NCBI GenBank assembly: GCA_964634255.1
Contig: CAZWJC010000004.1
Location: 13,082 to 77,081 of the forward strand
DNA length: 64,000 nucleotides
Direction: 5' to 3'
DNA from: MWDV01 sp964634255
GTDB taxonomy: Bacteria; Verrucomicrobiota; Verrucomicrobiia; Limisphaerales; MWDV01
In this document: positions 49,534 through 58,152 of the stretch, piece by piece
How the letters are laid out: each line of letters starts with the position of its first letter
Numbering within the stretch: position 1 is the stretch's first letter
Translations under genes and position numbers: made by a program
The notes under the pieces: generated by a model
What the model saw: only the letters and a program-made list of their open reading frames with translations
What the model was told of the DNA's origin: nothing
Database searches by the model: none

Positions 49534-50493
49534 ATGAGCAGTGAATGGATGATTGAGGTGGCGAACCTGACCAAGCGTTATGCGGGTCGGGCCGCCGTCT
49601 CAGATATTTCCTTCCAGGTCGCCCGTGGGGAGATCGTGGGATTGCTGGGCCCGAACGGGGCGGGCAAGAGCACCACCATGCGCATCCTGTCCTGCTTCAT
49701 GCCGGCCACGTCTGGCACGGTGCGGGTGGCGGGCTACGATGTCTTCGAGCAATCGCTGGAGGTGCGGCGGCGCATCGGGTTCATGCCCGAGAACAACCCG
49801 CTGCATCCGGAGATGCGGGTGCGCGAGTACTTGAAGTTCCGGGCGCGGCTGAAGGGGCTCGGCATTGGCCGCTCGCGCGAACGGGTGGATGTGGTGATGG
49901 AACAGTGTGGGATTACCGACGTGAGCCGCCGCATCATCGGCCACCTCTCCAAAGGCTATCGCCAGCGGGTCGGCTTAGCCGATGCCTTGGTGCATGAGCC
50001 GGACCTGATCATTCTCGATGAGCCGACGATCGGGCTGGATCCGCACCAAATCCGCGCGGTGCGGCAATTGATCAAAAGCCTCGCCACGTCGCACACGGTT
50101 CTGCTCTCGACGCACATCCTCCCCGAGGCGGAGATGACCTGCAACCGGATGCTCATCCTGTACGAGGGGCGGGTTCTCGCCACCGGGACGCCGGAGAATC
50201 TCCAGCGCGTGATGAGCAGCACCAGCCAGATCATTGCCGAGATTGCGGCGCCGGAGGCGGCGCTGCGCGAGGTGTGGGCGCAAACGGCGGAGGTCGAGCA
50301 ATACGACGTGTCGGCCGCAGAAGGGGAGTATTTCCGGTGTGCGCTGACGCCGCGTGACGGGGCGGACTTGCGCGGCTTGGTCTTCAGCATTGCCAAGGAC
50401 CGCGGCTGGGCGCTGCGCGAGTTGACCCGCAACCGCCACTCGCTGGAGGACATCTACGTGCAGGTCACCCGAACCGATGAGGAGGAAGGCTGA
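49534..50493 (+). CDS. ABC transporter ATPase (GldA-like)
   Basis: 319 residues. Walker A LLGPNGAGKST, signature HLSKGYRQRVGLADAL, Walker B LIILDEPTIGLDP, switch His in STHILPEAE, and a C-terminal extension of about 90 residues as in GldA/CcmA-type exporters of the ABC-2 group. The start is ATG 49534; an alternative ATG at 49549 would remove five residues. Its stop overlaps the ATG of the permease gene by one base, and the unit continues with a GldG-like protein and a DUF4340 protein. Confidence 0.93.
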   Translation: MSSEWMIEVANLTKRYAGRAAVSDISFQVARGEIVGLLGPNGAGKSTTMRILSCFMPATSGTVRVAGYDVFEQSLEVRRRIGFMPENNPLHPEMRVREYLKFRARLKGLGIGRSRERVDVVMEQCGITDVSRRIIGHLSKGYRQRVGLADALVHEPDLIILDEPTIGLDPHQIRAVRQLIKSLATSHTVLLSTHILPEAEMTCNRMLILYEGRVLATGTPENLQRVMSSTSQIIAEIAAPEAALREVWAQTAEVEQYDVSAAEGEYFRCALTPRDGADLRGLVFSIAKDRGWALRELTRNRHSLEDIYVQVTRTDEEEG

Positions 50494-51245
50494 TGCGCGT
50501 CTATTTCACGCTCATGCGGCGGGAACTCAGCGCGTACTTCGCCTCGATGACGGGCTACGTGGTCATTGCGGCGACGGCGTTTCTCGTCGGCATGAGCTTC
50601 GTGGACCTCATCCGGTCGGTGCAGTCCACGCCGATGCCCATGCACGTGACGGAGGTGTTCTACCAGACACCGTACTTCTGGATGATCCTGGTTTTGACCG
50701 CGCCGGTGGTCACGATGCGGTTGTTTGCGCAAGAGAAGTTCTCCGGGACGTTCGAAACGCTGATGACCACGCCGGTGCGGGAGATGGAGCTGGTGCTGGC
50801 CAAGTTCAGTGCCGCGCTCGCGTTCTACTTGCTGATGTGGTTGCCGCTGCTGGGCTGCATCCTCGTGATCCGCCGGTTTGCCGGCGAGGCTCCGGGCATG
50901 AATTGGGCGGTGATCGGCACGACGTACCTGGGCATCCTGCTGCTGGGCTGCCTGTTCATCTCGATGGGCTGCTTTGCCTCCGCCCTGACACGCACGCAAA
51001 CAGTCGCCGCCATGTTGACGCTGCTGTTCGGGGTCAGTCTGTTCCTGGTCAGTTTTCTGGCGCGTCAGGTGCCGGAAGTCACGACCTGGCAGGGCGCGGC
51101 GCTTTCGCACTTCACCTTGCTGGAGCACTTGCAGGACTTCACCCGCGGCGTGGTGGATGTTCGGCCGGTCGTTTTCTACCTCAGCCTGACGACGCTTTTC
51201 CTCTACCTGACCTTGCGTGTGCTGGAGAGCCGGCGCTGGAAATAG
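50493..51245 (+). CDS. ABC-2 type permease (GldF-like)
   Basis: 250 residues with six membrane segments, among them MTGYVVIAATAFLVGMSFVD, FWMILVLTAPVVTMRLF, FSAALAFYLLMWLPLLGCIL, IGTTYLGILLLGCLFISMG and VAAMLTLLFGVSLFLVSFLA. The EKFSGTFETLMTTPVREMEL stretch is the conserved cytoplasmic coupling region of this family. Translationally coupled to the ATPase. In Bacteroidota the homologous GldAFG complex is needed for gliding; in other phyla it is an exporter of unknown cargo, and no other gliding genes are here. Confidence 0.92.
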   Translation: MRVYFTLMRRELSAYFASMTGYVVIAATAFLVGMSFVDLIRSVQSTPMPMHVTEVFYQTPYFWMILVLTAPVVTMRLFAQEKFSGTFETLMTTPVREMELVLAKFSAALAFYLLMWLPLLGCILVIRRFAGEAPGMNWAVIGTTYLGILLLGCLFISMGCFASALTRTQTVAAMLTLLFGVSLFLVSFLARQVPEVTTWQGAALSHFTLLEHLQDFTRGVVDVRPVVFYLSLTTLFLYLTLRVLESRRWK

Positions 51246-51246
51246 C

Positions 51247-52743
51247 ATGAGCACCGAACGCGCATCCAAACCCAGCTTCTCGGCCGGTCGCCGGCTGAAC
51301 GGCGCGGTGCATGCCGTCCTCGGCACACTGGCGGTGGTGGCCTTGGTGGTGATGGCCAATTACCTCGCAGGCCGACACTCGTTCCGGTGGTTCGTCAGTT
51401 CAGAATCCGCGTTGCGCCTCGCTCCTCAGACCCTCAGCCTGTTGAAGACCCTCACGAATGACGTCAAGGTCATTGTGTTTTACGATCGGGATGAGACCTC
51501 CTTCAAGACAGTGGACAGCCTGCTACGCGAGTATGAGCTCGCGAATCCCCATATCAAGAAGACCGTGGTGGATTACATCCGCGACGCCGGCCTCCCGCAA
51601 CAGGTGGCGACCCAATACAACCTCACGACAAACAAGAACGTCGTCATCTTCGATTGTGAAGGGCGGTCGTTTTGGGTGCCCGGCACTGGTCTGACGCAGT
51701 TCAAGCGCGAGTTGGTGGCCCAAGGGGAGAAGCCAGAATTCGAGGATCGGCCGGTGGCCTTCCACGGACAGAGGGCATTCACGTTCGCACTATTGGCGGT
51801 CATGAATCCGAAGCCGCTCCAGGCGTTCTTTCTCACCGGCCACGACGAGCACCCGCCGGAGGACGACAAAACTCGGTACGGATATCGCAAGTTTGCCGAG
51901 CTGCTGGCGCAGAACCGGTTTGAAGTCTTGCTCTTGCCGCTGACCGGCACGAACACGGTTCCTGGCGACTGCAGCCTACTCGTGGTCGCCGGCCCGCGGA
52001 AAGCCATTCCGCCCACCGAGTTGGAGAAGATTGACCAGTATCTGAAACAAGGCGGGCGATTGTTGGCGTTGTTCAACAGCTTGGTTGAAGACCGCTCCTG
52101 CGGCTTAGAAAGCGTGCTGAGCCAGTGGGGCGTGCAGGTTGGGACCAATGCCGTCATGGATCTGCCGCATTCGACGAAAGGTACCGGCGGAAGGGACTTG
52201 ATCGTGTCGGACCTGTCGAGCCATCCCGCGGTGGCGCCGCTCCGCCATGCCGCGCCACCCTTGCCGCTGCACCTTATCTTGCCTCGTTCGGTGGCACGAC
52301 TCCCAGCGGCGCTGCAAAGTGCTGATGCGCCAACCGTCGAGGAAATCGCCCGCGCCAGTAAGACCAGCGCGTTTTACAGCCGCGACGATCAGGACAAACA
52401 ACCGGTCCGCCCCTCGTTGCCGCTCGCGGTGGCCGTGGAGAAGGGCGCCGTGAAAGGCGTGGTCACGGAACGGGGCACGACGCGGATGATCGTGGTGGGC
52501 GATTCCTTCTTCCTCGCCAACGAAATGATCGAGTCGGCTGGCAACCGCAGCTTTGCCGCGCTGGCGGTGAACTGGCTGCTGGACCGCACCCAACTCCTGC
52601 AGCTTGAGCCCCAACCGGTGACCGAATTCCGGCTCGTGCTGAGCCGGTCACAACTCCAGACCGTGCAATGGCTGCTCCTGGGCGGGATTCCCGGCGGTGT
52701 GTTGTTGTTCGGAGGGCTGGTCTGGTTGCGGCGTCGTCGTTGA
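51247..52743 (+). CDS. GldG-like ABC-associated membrane protein
   Basis: 498 residues of the ABC_transp_aux/GldG family. Start ATG 51247, one base after the permease stop. One N-terminal helix (VLGTLAVVALVVMANYLA), a large periplasmic domain with FVSSESALRLAPQTLSLLKT, VKVIVFYDRDETSFKTVDSL, LREYELANPHIKKTVVDYIR and LKQGGRLLALFNSLVED, and one C-terminal helix (WLLLGGIPGGVLLFGGLVWL) ending RRRR. It is the usual third partner of GldA/GldF-type exporters and probably forms the periplasmic part. Confidence 0.9.
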   Translation: MSTERASKPSFSAGRRLNGAVHAVLGTLAVVALVVMANYLAGRHSFRWFVSSESALRLAPQTLSLLKTLTNDVKVIVFYDRDETSFKTVDSLLREYELANPHIKKTVVDYIRDAGLPQQVATQYNLTTNKNVVIFDCEGRSFWVPGTGLTQFKRELVAQGEKPEFEDRPVAFHGQRAFTFALLAVMNPKPLQAFFLTGHDEHPPEDDKTRYGYRKFAELLAQNRFEVLLLPLTGTNTVPGDCSLLVVAGPRKAIPPTELEKIDQYLKQGGRLLALFNSLVEDRSCGLESVLSQWGVQVGTNAVMDLPHSTKGTGGRDLIVSDLSSHPAVAPLRHAAPPLPLHLILPRSVARLPAALQSADAPTVEEIARASKTSAFYSRDDQDKQPVRPSLPLAVAVEKGAVKGVVTERGTTRMIVVGDSFFLANEMIESAGNRSFAALAVNWLLDRTQLLQLEPQPVTEFRLVLSRSQLQTVQWLLLGGIPGGVLLFGGLVWLRRRR

Positions 52744-52757
52744 ATCCGCTGCACCGC

Positions 52758-54539
52758 ATGACCTCGCGCAACACATGGCTGTGGGTCACGCTGGCGCTGG
52801 GGCTGGCGGCGTTCATTTTCTTCTTCGAACGCCACTGGGTGGAGCCGATGACCGGTCCCCCATTGGTTCTGCCCGGTTTGAAGCCCGATGCCGTCACAAG
52901 TGTGCAGATACGGCAGTCCGACATCCGGGCGGACCGGACCAATGGCGGATGGCAGTTGCTGCGGCCGCTTTCCTATCCGGCACATGGCGGGGCCATTGAA
53001 GCCCTGCTCACGAACCTGGCCCAGCTTCGCGCCCAAACGCACATCTCGGGCGCCGCTCTGCGGCAGCACACCAACGCGGATGCCGAGTTCGGGTTGGATC
53101 TACCCCAGGCCTCGCTTCTCATTCAGGAGGCTAGCAATCGTCATCAGGTGCTCATCGGCTCGCGCACCCCACCCGGCGACCAGGTGTTTTTGCAGGTGGT
53201 GGGCACGGAAGGCTTGTATGTGGTGGATGCAGAGCTGCTGAAGTGGGTGCCCCGATCCACCAATGAGTGGCGTGACACCGCGTTCGTGAACCTGCGCAAT
53301 CTCGCCTTCGATCGTATCGTCGTTACGAACAGCGGCGCGGCCTTTGAACTCCAGCGCGATAGTGCGCGGAAGGGGTGGCGGCTGGCGCCGATGGGTGTGC
53401 GCGCTGACGCCAGCAGGATTGAGGATGCCGTGCGCGCGCTGGAGGGGTTGCGCGTGACGCAGTTTGTGACCGACGAGCCACGGGCCGATGGTGAAGGCTT
53501 TGGCCTGCAGCCTCCCAGCGTGGCGCTACAATTCGCCCACGGCAGCAACACCGTGCTGTACCTGGCGTTCGGCAAGAATCCCACCAACACCACGAACCAG
53601 GTTTTCGCGCGCCGGCTGGACTTTCCCGCGGTCGTCACGGTCGGACGCGATCCACTCGCCCCGTGGCTGGTGGCGCCAGGCGAGTTTCGCGACCGACATC
53701 TGCTCAACCTGTATGAACCCGTGGAGACGATCGAAGTGCGAGGCGGGGAAGCGTTCACAGTGGAACGACAGGCGACGGGCTCCTGGCGATTGCAGCCTCA
53801 GGACCTGCCGGCAGACACGGAGTTGGTGGGAGATTTGATCACCAATCTCACAACGCTGCGCGCGAGCGACTTTTTTAAAGACGTGGTGATCCCGCAAAAC
53901 CTGACCAACTACGGCCTCACGAGCCCGGCACGTCAATTCATCCTCAGGGCCGCGCCGGGCAGGGGAGGTGCCACCAATCTAGTTCTGGGCCAACTCGACA
54001 TCGGCGACACCCAAGGCGAAAAGACTTATGTGCGGCGGCTGGATGAGGATGCGGTGTACATGGTCAAGGCGGCGGATCTCCAGGCATTGCCCACCGCTGC
54101 TTTCCAATTGCGGGAGCGGCGAATCTGGAATCAGAGCGAGGAACAGGTCGCGCGGGTGGTCACGCGGCAGGGGGATAAGACCCGAGAACTGGTTCGAAAC
54201 GGCACCAACTCGTGGTCGGTGGCCAGCGGTTCTCAAGGGCTCATCAACCCGTTCGCCGTGGAAGAAACCGTGCATCGGCTTGGTGAACTGCATGCAGTCG
54301 TTTGGGTGGCAGTGGGCGAGCAACATCTGGCGCGGCTGGGGTTTCAGCCTGATGATTTGGAAATCACGCTCGAATTGAAAACGGGCGACAAGCTCACGGT
54401 GCGGCTCGGTGGGGCATCACCTTCGCGATTGTCCTACGCCGCGACTTCGCTGGCCGGGCAGGTGTGGATCTTCGAATGTCCGCCCACGATCAGCGAACTG
54501 GCCCGCGCCTATCTCTCCCCGGTGGTGAACCGGCCTTGA
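52758..54539 (+). CDS. DUF4340 protein, partner of the Gld-like exporter
   Basis: 593 residues. ATG 52758; the longer frame upstream lies inside the GldG gene. A single N-terminal membrane helix (LWVTLALGLAAFIFFFERHW) is followed by repeated DUF4340 units: GLKPDAVTSVQIRQSDIRAD with LTNLAQLRAQ, FVNLRNLAFDRIVVTNSGAA with GLQPPSVALQFAHGSNTVLY, YEPVETIEVRGGEAFTVER with TNYGLTSPARQFILRAAPG, and WNQSEEQVARVVTRQGDKTR. The protein is periplasmic and anchored. DUF4340 commonly follows GldG-like genes; its role is unknown. Confidence 0.9.
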   Translation: MTSRNTWLWVTLALGLAAFIFFFERHWVEPMTGPPLVLPGLKPDAVTSVQIRQSDIRADRTNGGWQLLRPLSYPAHGGAIEALLTNLAQLRAQTHISGAALRQHTNADAEFGLDLPQASLLIQEASNRHQVLIGSRTPPGDQVFLQVVGTEGLYVVDAELLKWVPRSTNEWRDTAFVNLRNLAFDRIVVTNSGAAFELQRDSARKGWRLAPMGVRADASRIEDAVRALEGLRVTQFVTDEPRADGEGFGLQPPSVALQFAHGSNTVLYLAFGKNPTNTTNQVFARRLDFPAVVTVGRDPLAPWLVAPGEFRDRHLLNLYEPVETIEVRGGEAFTVERQATGSWRLQPQDLPADTELVGDLITNLTTLRASDFFKDVVIPQNLTNYGLTSPARQFILRAAPGRGGATNLVLGQLDIGDTQGEKTYVRRLDEDAVYMVKAADLQALPTAAFQLRERRIWNQSEEQVARVVTRQGDKTRELVRNGTNSWSVASGSQGLINPFAVEETVHRLGELHAVVWVAVGEQHLARLGFQPDDLEITLELKTGDKLTVRLGGASPSRLSYAATSLAGQVWIFECPPTISELARAYLSPVVNRP

Positions 54540-54545
54540 CCCGAT

Positions 54546-57500
54546 ATGCCGCCACGCTCTCCACGCACCTTTTGGCGGCTGTGTCGGATCTGGTTCCGGC
54601 ACTTTCGTATCGGCGTATGGTTGGTGGTCCTCACCTTCGTGGGGGCGGGTTTGTATCTGAACCAGATTGGGCTGCCGGGCTTCATCAAGCGGCCGCTGCT
54701 GGAGCAACTGCGTCAACGCGGCGTGGCCCTGGAATTCACGCGGCTGCGGCTGCTGTGGTATCGGGGCATTGTCGCGGAGAATGTGCGGTTTGGGCTGGCG
54801 CAAGGCGATTCGAATCCGGGGTTCACGGCGCGGCAGGCTGAACTGAACCTGCGGTGGCGCGCCGCGTTGCGGGGGCAGTGGCAAGTGGAAAGCGTGGAGT
54901 TGAACGACGGTCGGTTCGAATGGCCCATCGGCGAGTCCAACGCCCCGCCCCGCGTTCTGGTCGTGGACGACATTCGCGCCCGCCTGCGGTTGCAGCCGGG
55001 CGACGAGTGGGCTCTCGAAGAATTCCAAGCCCATTTTGCCGGGGCTAATCTGTTCCTCGCGGGGGCGATTACCAACGCCTCGGCAATGCGCGATTGGCCT
55101 TTTCTTAGCTCGTCCGCGGGAACCAAAGCCCCAGCGATGCCGCCTCCCGAGCCGGGCACGGCCCGACGCCGGGTTCGCCAGTTTGTGGAGGCCCTCGAAC
55201 GCATGTCGTTTGCGGCGCCGCCGGAACTCCGCCTGTTTCTGACCGGCGATGCGCGCGATCTGCAGAGTTTCACGATCCGGCTCACCTTTTCGGCGCCCGA
55301 TGCAGTCACGCCCTGGGGTAAAGTCAACAGTGCCTTGCTTAACGCGCGGCTCTTTTCCGCCGCGACCGGTGGTGTTTCACGCGTCGAGGTGACGCTCGAA
55401 GCCAACGAAGCCCACACACCGTGGGCGGAAGCCCAGCGCCTGGCTTTGGAACTCAAGCTGGATACCGTTGCGGGGCGGACGAACCTGGTGGCTGGTGACT
55501 TGGTGGTCCGCTCGGCCAGCGCGCAAACCCGCTGGGCCACGGTGACGAACGCCGAGTTTACGACCGCCTGGGTCCATTCGCTCACCAACCCAATTCCGCT
55601 CTCTGGTCAAGGCAAGTTCCGGGCCGAGGTGGCTTCGACGCCGTGGGCCAACGGTCGGGATGCGGTGCTCGCGGTCACGCTCGCCGCCGCCACCAACGCC
55701 CCGCCGCTCCCGGCGGAGACGGTGTGGTGGACCAACCTCCAGCCGTATGCGCTCACGTGGAGGGCGGAAGTGAGCGACCTCAAGTCTGAGAGGCTCGTGG
55801 CCGAGAAGTTGGCCGTCGCCGGCAACTGGCAGTCGCCAAACCTCAGCATTACCAACCTCCACGCCGAACTGCACCGTGGCGCGCTGGACGCCCACGCGCA
55901 GTTGGAGGTCACGACCCGGGAAGTCCGGTTCGGCGCCGTGTCCAGCTTCGACGCCGGGGAGTTCTTCCCGCTCCTGCCCGAGAAGTCCCGGCGCGTGATG
56001 AGCAAGTACTCCTGGGCCGAGCCGCCGCGTGCGCATGGCGACGGATTCGTGGTGTTGCCCGCGTGGACGAACCGGCAGCCCGATTGGCGGGAGGAAGTCG
56101 CCCCGACGCTGAAGTTGGCGGCGGAATTCGCCGTCACCAACGGCGCCTATTTGAATCTGACGGCAGATTGGGCGCACTCTCATGTCACCTACACGAACAT
56201 GGTCTGGCGATTCCCGGACCTGGAAGTTGGCCGGCCCGACGGTCGGCTCAGCCTGGTTCACCAGGCGAACGACCGGACGAAAGAATACTATTGGCGCATC
56301 CACAGCACGCTCGATCCTCGCGCCATCCGTCCGCTGCTGGGCACGAATGCGCAGCGCGGCTTCGACTTGTTCTCGTTCACCACGCCGCCGGTGATTGACG
56401 GCGAAGTGTGGGGGCGCTTTCACGCCTACGACCGTATCGGCTGCCGCGCGCGGGTCGCGGTCAGCAATGTGACCTTCAAAGGCACGAGCGTTTCTGCCTG
56501 CACCACCGCGTTGGCTTACACAAACCAGCTCCTGGAATTCTTCGAGCCGCGCATCTGGCGCGGCACCCAACACATGCGCGGCGACGGGGTGACCCTGAAT
56601 TTCGCCACCCAGCGGTTGTATCTCACCAACGCCTCGGGCAACGACGATGCCATGATCGTGCTGCGGGCCATCGGACCGAAGACCGCCAGGGTGATTGAGC
56701 CTTACAAGTTCACGCAGCCACCGGTGGTTTGGTGTGAGGGCGCGATCCCGCTTCGCGGCAACACGGGCGCAGATTTTCGGGTCGAAGTGAAGGGAGGACC
56801 GTTTCAGTGGTGGAAGTTCAACGTGCCTCAAGTCTCCGGCACCGTGCTGTGGCGCGACCAGACCGTCACGCTGACGAACCTGACGGCTGGGTTTTACGGA
56901 GGATCGGCACAAGGCTGGGGCGTGTTTGACACCGCCGCGCCGTCGGGCACGGACTTCCAGTTCGCCGCGACGGTGGCCAACGTGAATACTCACAGTCTGA
57001 TGAGCGATGTTCACTCCCCGACGAACCAGTTGGAAGGCACGCTCAACGGCACCCTCACGGTGACGCACGCCAATTCCGAGGACTGGCGCACTTGGAACGG
57101 TTACGGCGATTTCCAGCTCCGCGATGGGTTGATCTGGGCCATCCCGATCTTTGGCGTGTTGTCACCGATGCTGGATGGCGTTGCGCCAGGCCTGGGTCGC
57201 AGCCGCGTGTCTCAGGGCGAGGCGGGTTTTATCATCACCAACGGCGTCATTTTCTCGAAAGACTTCCAGATGCGCGCCCCGACCATGCGCCTGCAATACC
57301 AAGGGGTCGTGGACCTGGAGTGGAACGTGAATGCCACCGTGCGAGCGGAGCCCCTACGCGATACGTGGGTCGTGGGGCCGATCGTCAATCTCGCCCTCTG
57401 GCCCGTGAGCAAGATGTTCGAGTTCAAGGTCACCGGCAGCATCGGCCAGCCCAAGGCCGAGTTGCTCTACATCCCGAAGTTGTTCCAAGCCCCCTTCCAC

Positions 57501-57578
57501 CCCATCCGTTCTCTGAGGGAACTTTTCTCGGCCCCGTCAACCAGCACAAACGCGCCGCCGGGTGGCGGATCCCCCTGA
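54546..57578 (+). CDS. Large AsmA/TamB-like membrane-anchored protein
   Basis: 1010 residues. N-terminal membrane helix (VWLVVLTFVGAGLYLNQIGL) and then an almost entirely beta-rich periplasmic body. The N-terminal part (LRLLWYRGIVAENVRFGLAQ, AELNLRWRAALRGQWQVESV) and the C-terminal part (GDFQLRDGLIWAIPIFGVLS, GFIITNGVIFSKDFQMRAPT, LWPVSKMFEFKVTGSIGQPK) match AsmA-type bridge proteins, which carry lipids between membranes. It begins six bases after the DUF4340 gene, so it is the fifth gene in the exporter operon by position; a functional tie to lipid or surface-polymer export is plausible but inferred. Confidence 0.82.
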   Translation: MPPRSPRTFWRLCRIWFRHFRIGVWLVVLTFVGAGLYLNQIGLPGFIKRPLLEQLRQRGVALEFTRLRLLWYRGIVAENVRFGLAQGDSNPGFTARQAELNLRWRAALRGQWQVESVELNDGRFEWPIGESNAPPRVLVVDDIRARLRLQPGDEWALEEFQAHFAGANLFLAGAITNASAMRDWPFLSSSAGTKAPAMPPPEPGTARRRVRQFVEALERMSFAAPPELRLFLTGDARDLQSFTIRLTFSAPDAVTPWGKVNSALLNARLFSAATGGVSRVEVTLEANEAHTPWAEAQRLALELKLDTVAGRTNLVAGDLVVRSASAQTRWATVTNAEFTTAWVHSLTNPIPLSGQGKFRAEVASTPWANGRDAVLAVTLAAATNAPPLPAETVWWTNLQPYALTWRAEVSDLKSERLVAEKLAVAGNWQSPNLSITNLHAELHRGALDAHAQLEVTTREVRFGAVSSFDAGEFFPLLPEKSRRVMSKYSWAEPPRAHGDGFVVLPAWTNRQPDWREEVAPTLKLAAEFAVTNGAYLNLTADWAHSHVTYTNMVWRFPDLEVGRPDGRLSLVHQANDRTKEYYWRIHSTLDPRAIRPLLGTNAQRGFDLFSFTTPPVIDGEVWGRFHAYDRIGCRARVAVSNVTFKGTSVSACTTALAYTNQLLEFFEPRIWRGTQHMRGDGVTLNFATQRLYLTNASGNDDAMIVLRAIGPKTARVIEPYKFTQPPVVWCEGAIPLRGNTGADFRVEVKGGPFQWWKFNVPQVSGTVLWRDQTVTLTNLTAGFYGGSAQGWGVFDTAAPSGTDFQFAATVANVNTHSLMSDVHSPTNQLEGTLNGTLTVTHANSEDWRTWNGYGDFQLRDGLIWAIPIFGVLSPMLDGVAPGLGRSRVSQGEAGFIITNGVIFSKDFQMRAPTMRLQYQGVVDLEWNVNATVRAEPLRDTWVVGPIVNLALWPVSKMFEFKVTGSIGQPKAELLYIPKLFQAPFHPIRSLRELFSAPSTSTNAPPGGGSP

Positions 57579-57640
57579 ACCCGGTGGCCCGGCGCGAAAA
57601 CGCAGTTGAGTTTGCGGCGTCGCCCGCTATCGTCAGAGTC

Positions 57641-58105
57641 ATGCGCCGGTCGTTGAGATTCTTAATCCTGTCGGTCTTTTTGAGCTGCGCCCTGTCGGCC
57701 TCCGCCGCCAGTGGCCGCGTGGTCAAGGTGCTGCCCCACTTTCTGGACCTGAAGGGCCGCCACGCGCTTTCGCCGAGTCTTTACGATCGCGACGCCTACC
57801 AGGCCCAGCTCCGAGAGCATCCCGAGCAACGCTCCGGGATGCGCTTTGATGTGCAATGGAAAGGCGTCGCCGAAAGCGGCAAACCGCTCAAGATCCGACT
57901 CGAACTCCGGGGACCGGCCAGGGGCGATTTGCCTGGCACGAAGGTGATCGAAAAGGAAATCACCGTCCGCAGTGGGTGGAGCCGCTGGACCGCGCTAACG
58001 CTCGCGGGTGACGACTACAAGCAATTTGGCGAAGTCACCGCTTGGCGCGTCTCGCTGGTCGACGGCGAAACGGTGCTGAGCACGCAACAGTCGTTTCTCT
58101 GGTAG
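57641..58105 (+). CDS. Small exported protein of unknown function
   Basis: 154 residues, not recognised. ATG 57641 gives a good signal peptide (FLILSVFLSCALSASAASG); the frame continues far upstream but overlaps the AsmA-like gene as a shadow. The mature 130 residues look like a single beta-sandwich (VVKVLPHFLDLKGRHALSPS, GMRFDVQWKGVAESGKPLKI, EVTAWRVSLVDGETVLSTQQ). It follows the AsmA-like gene by 62 bases on the same strand and could be the last gene of that operon. Confidence 0.75.
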   Translation: MRRSLRFLILSVFLSCALSASAASGRVVKVLPHFLDLKGRHALSPSLYDRDAYQAQLREHPEQRSGMRFDVQWKGVAESGKPLKIRLELRGPARGDLPGTKVIEKEITVRSGWSRWTALTLAGDDYKQFGEVTAWRVSLVDGETVLSTQQSFLW

Positions 58106-58152
58106 GCGTGAGTGGCGGTTTGTGGCCGCTCTCCGATGACCTCTGCGGGACG

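Noticed and set aside
55377..57068. 563-codon minus-strand ORF opposite the AsmA-like gene
   Set aside because: Shadow of a GC-rich gene; the plus strand has a membrane anchor, coherent beta-rich sequence and operon spacing.
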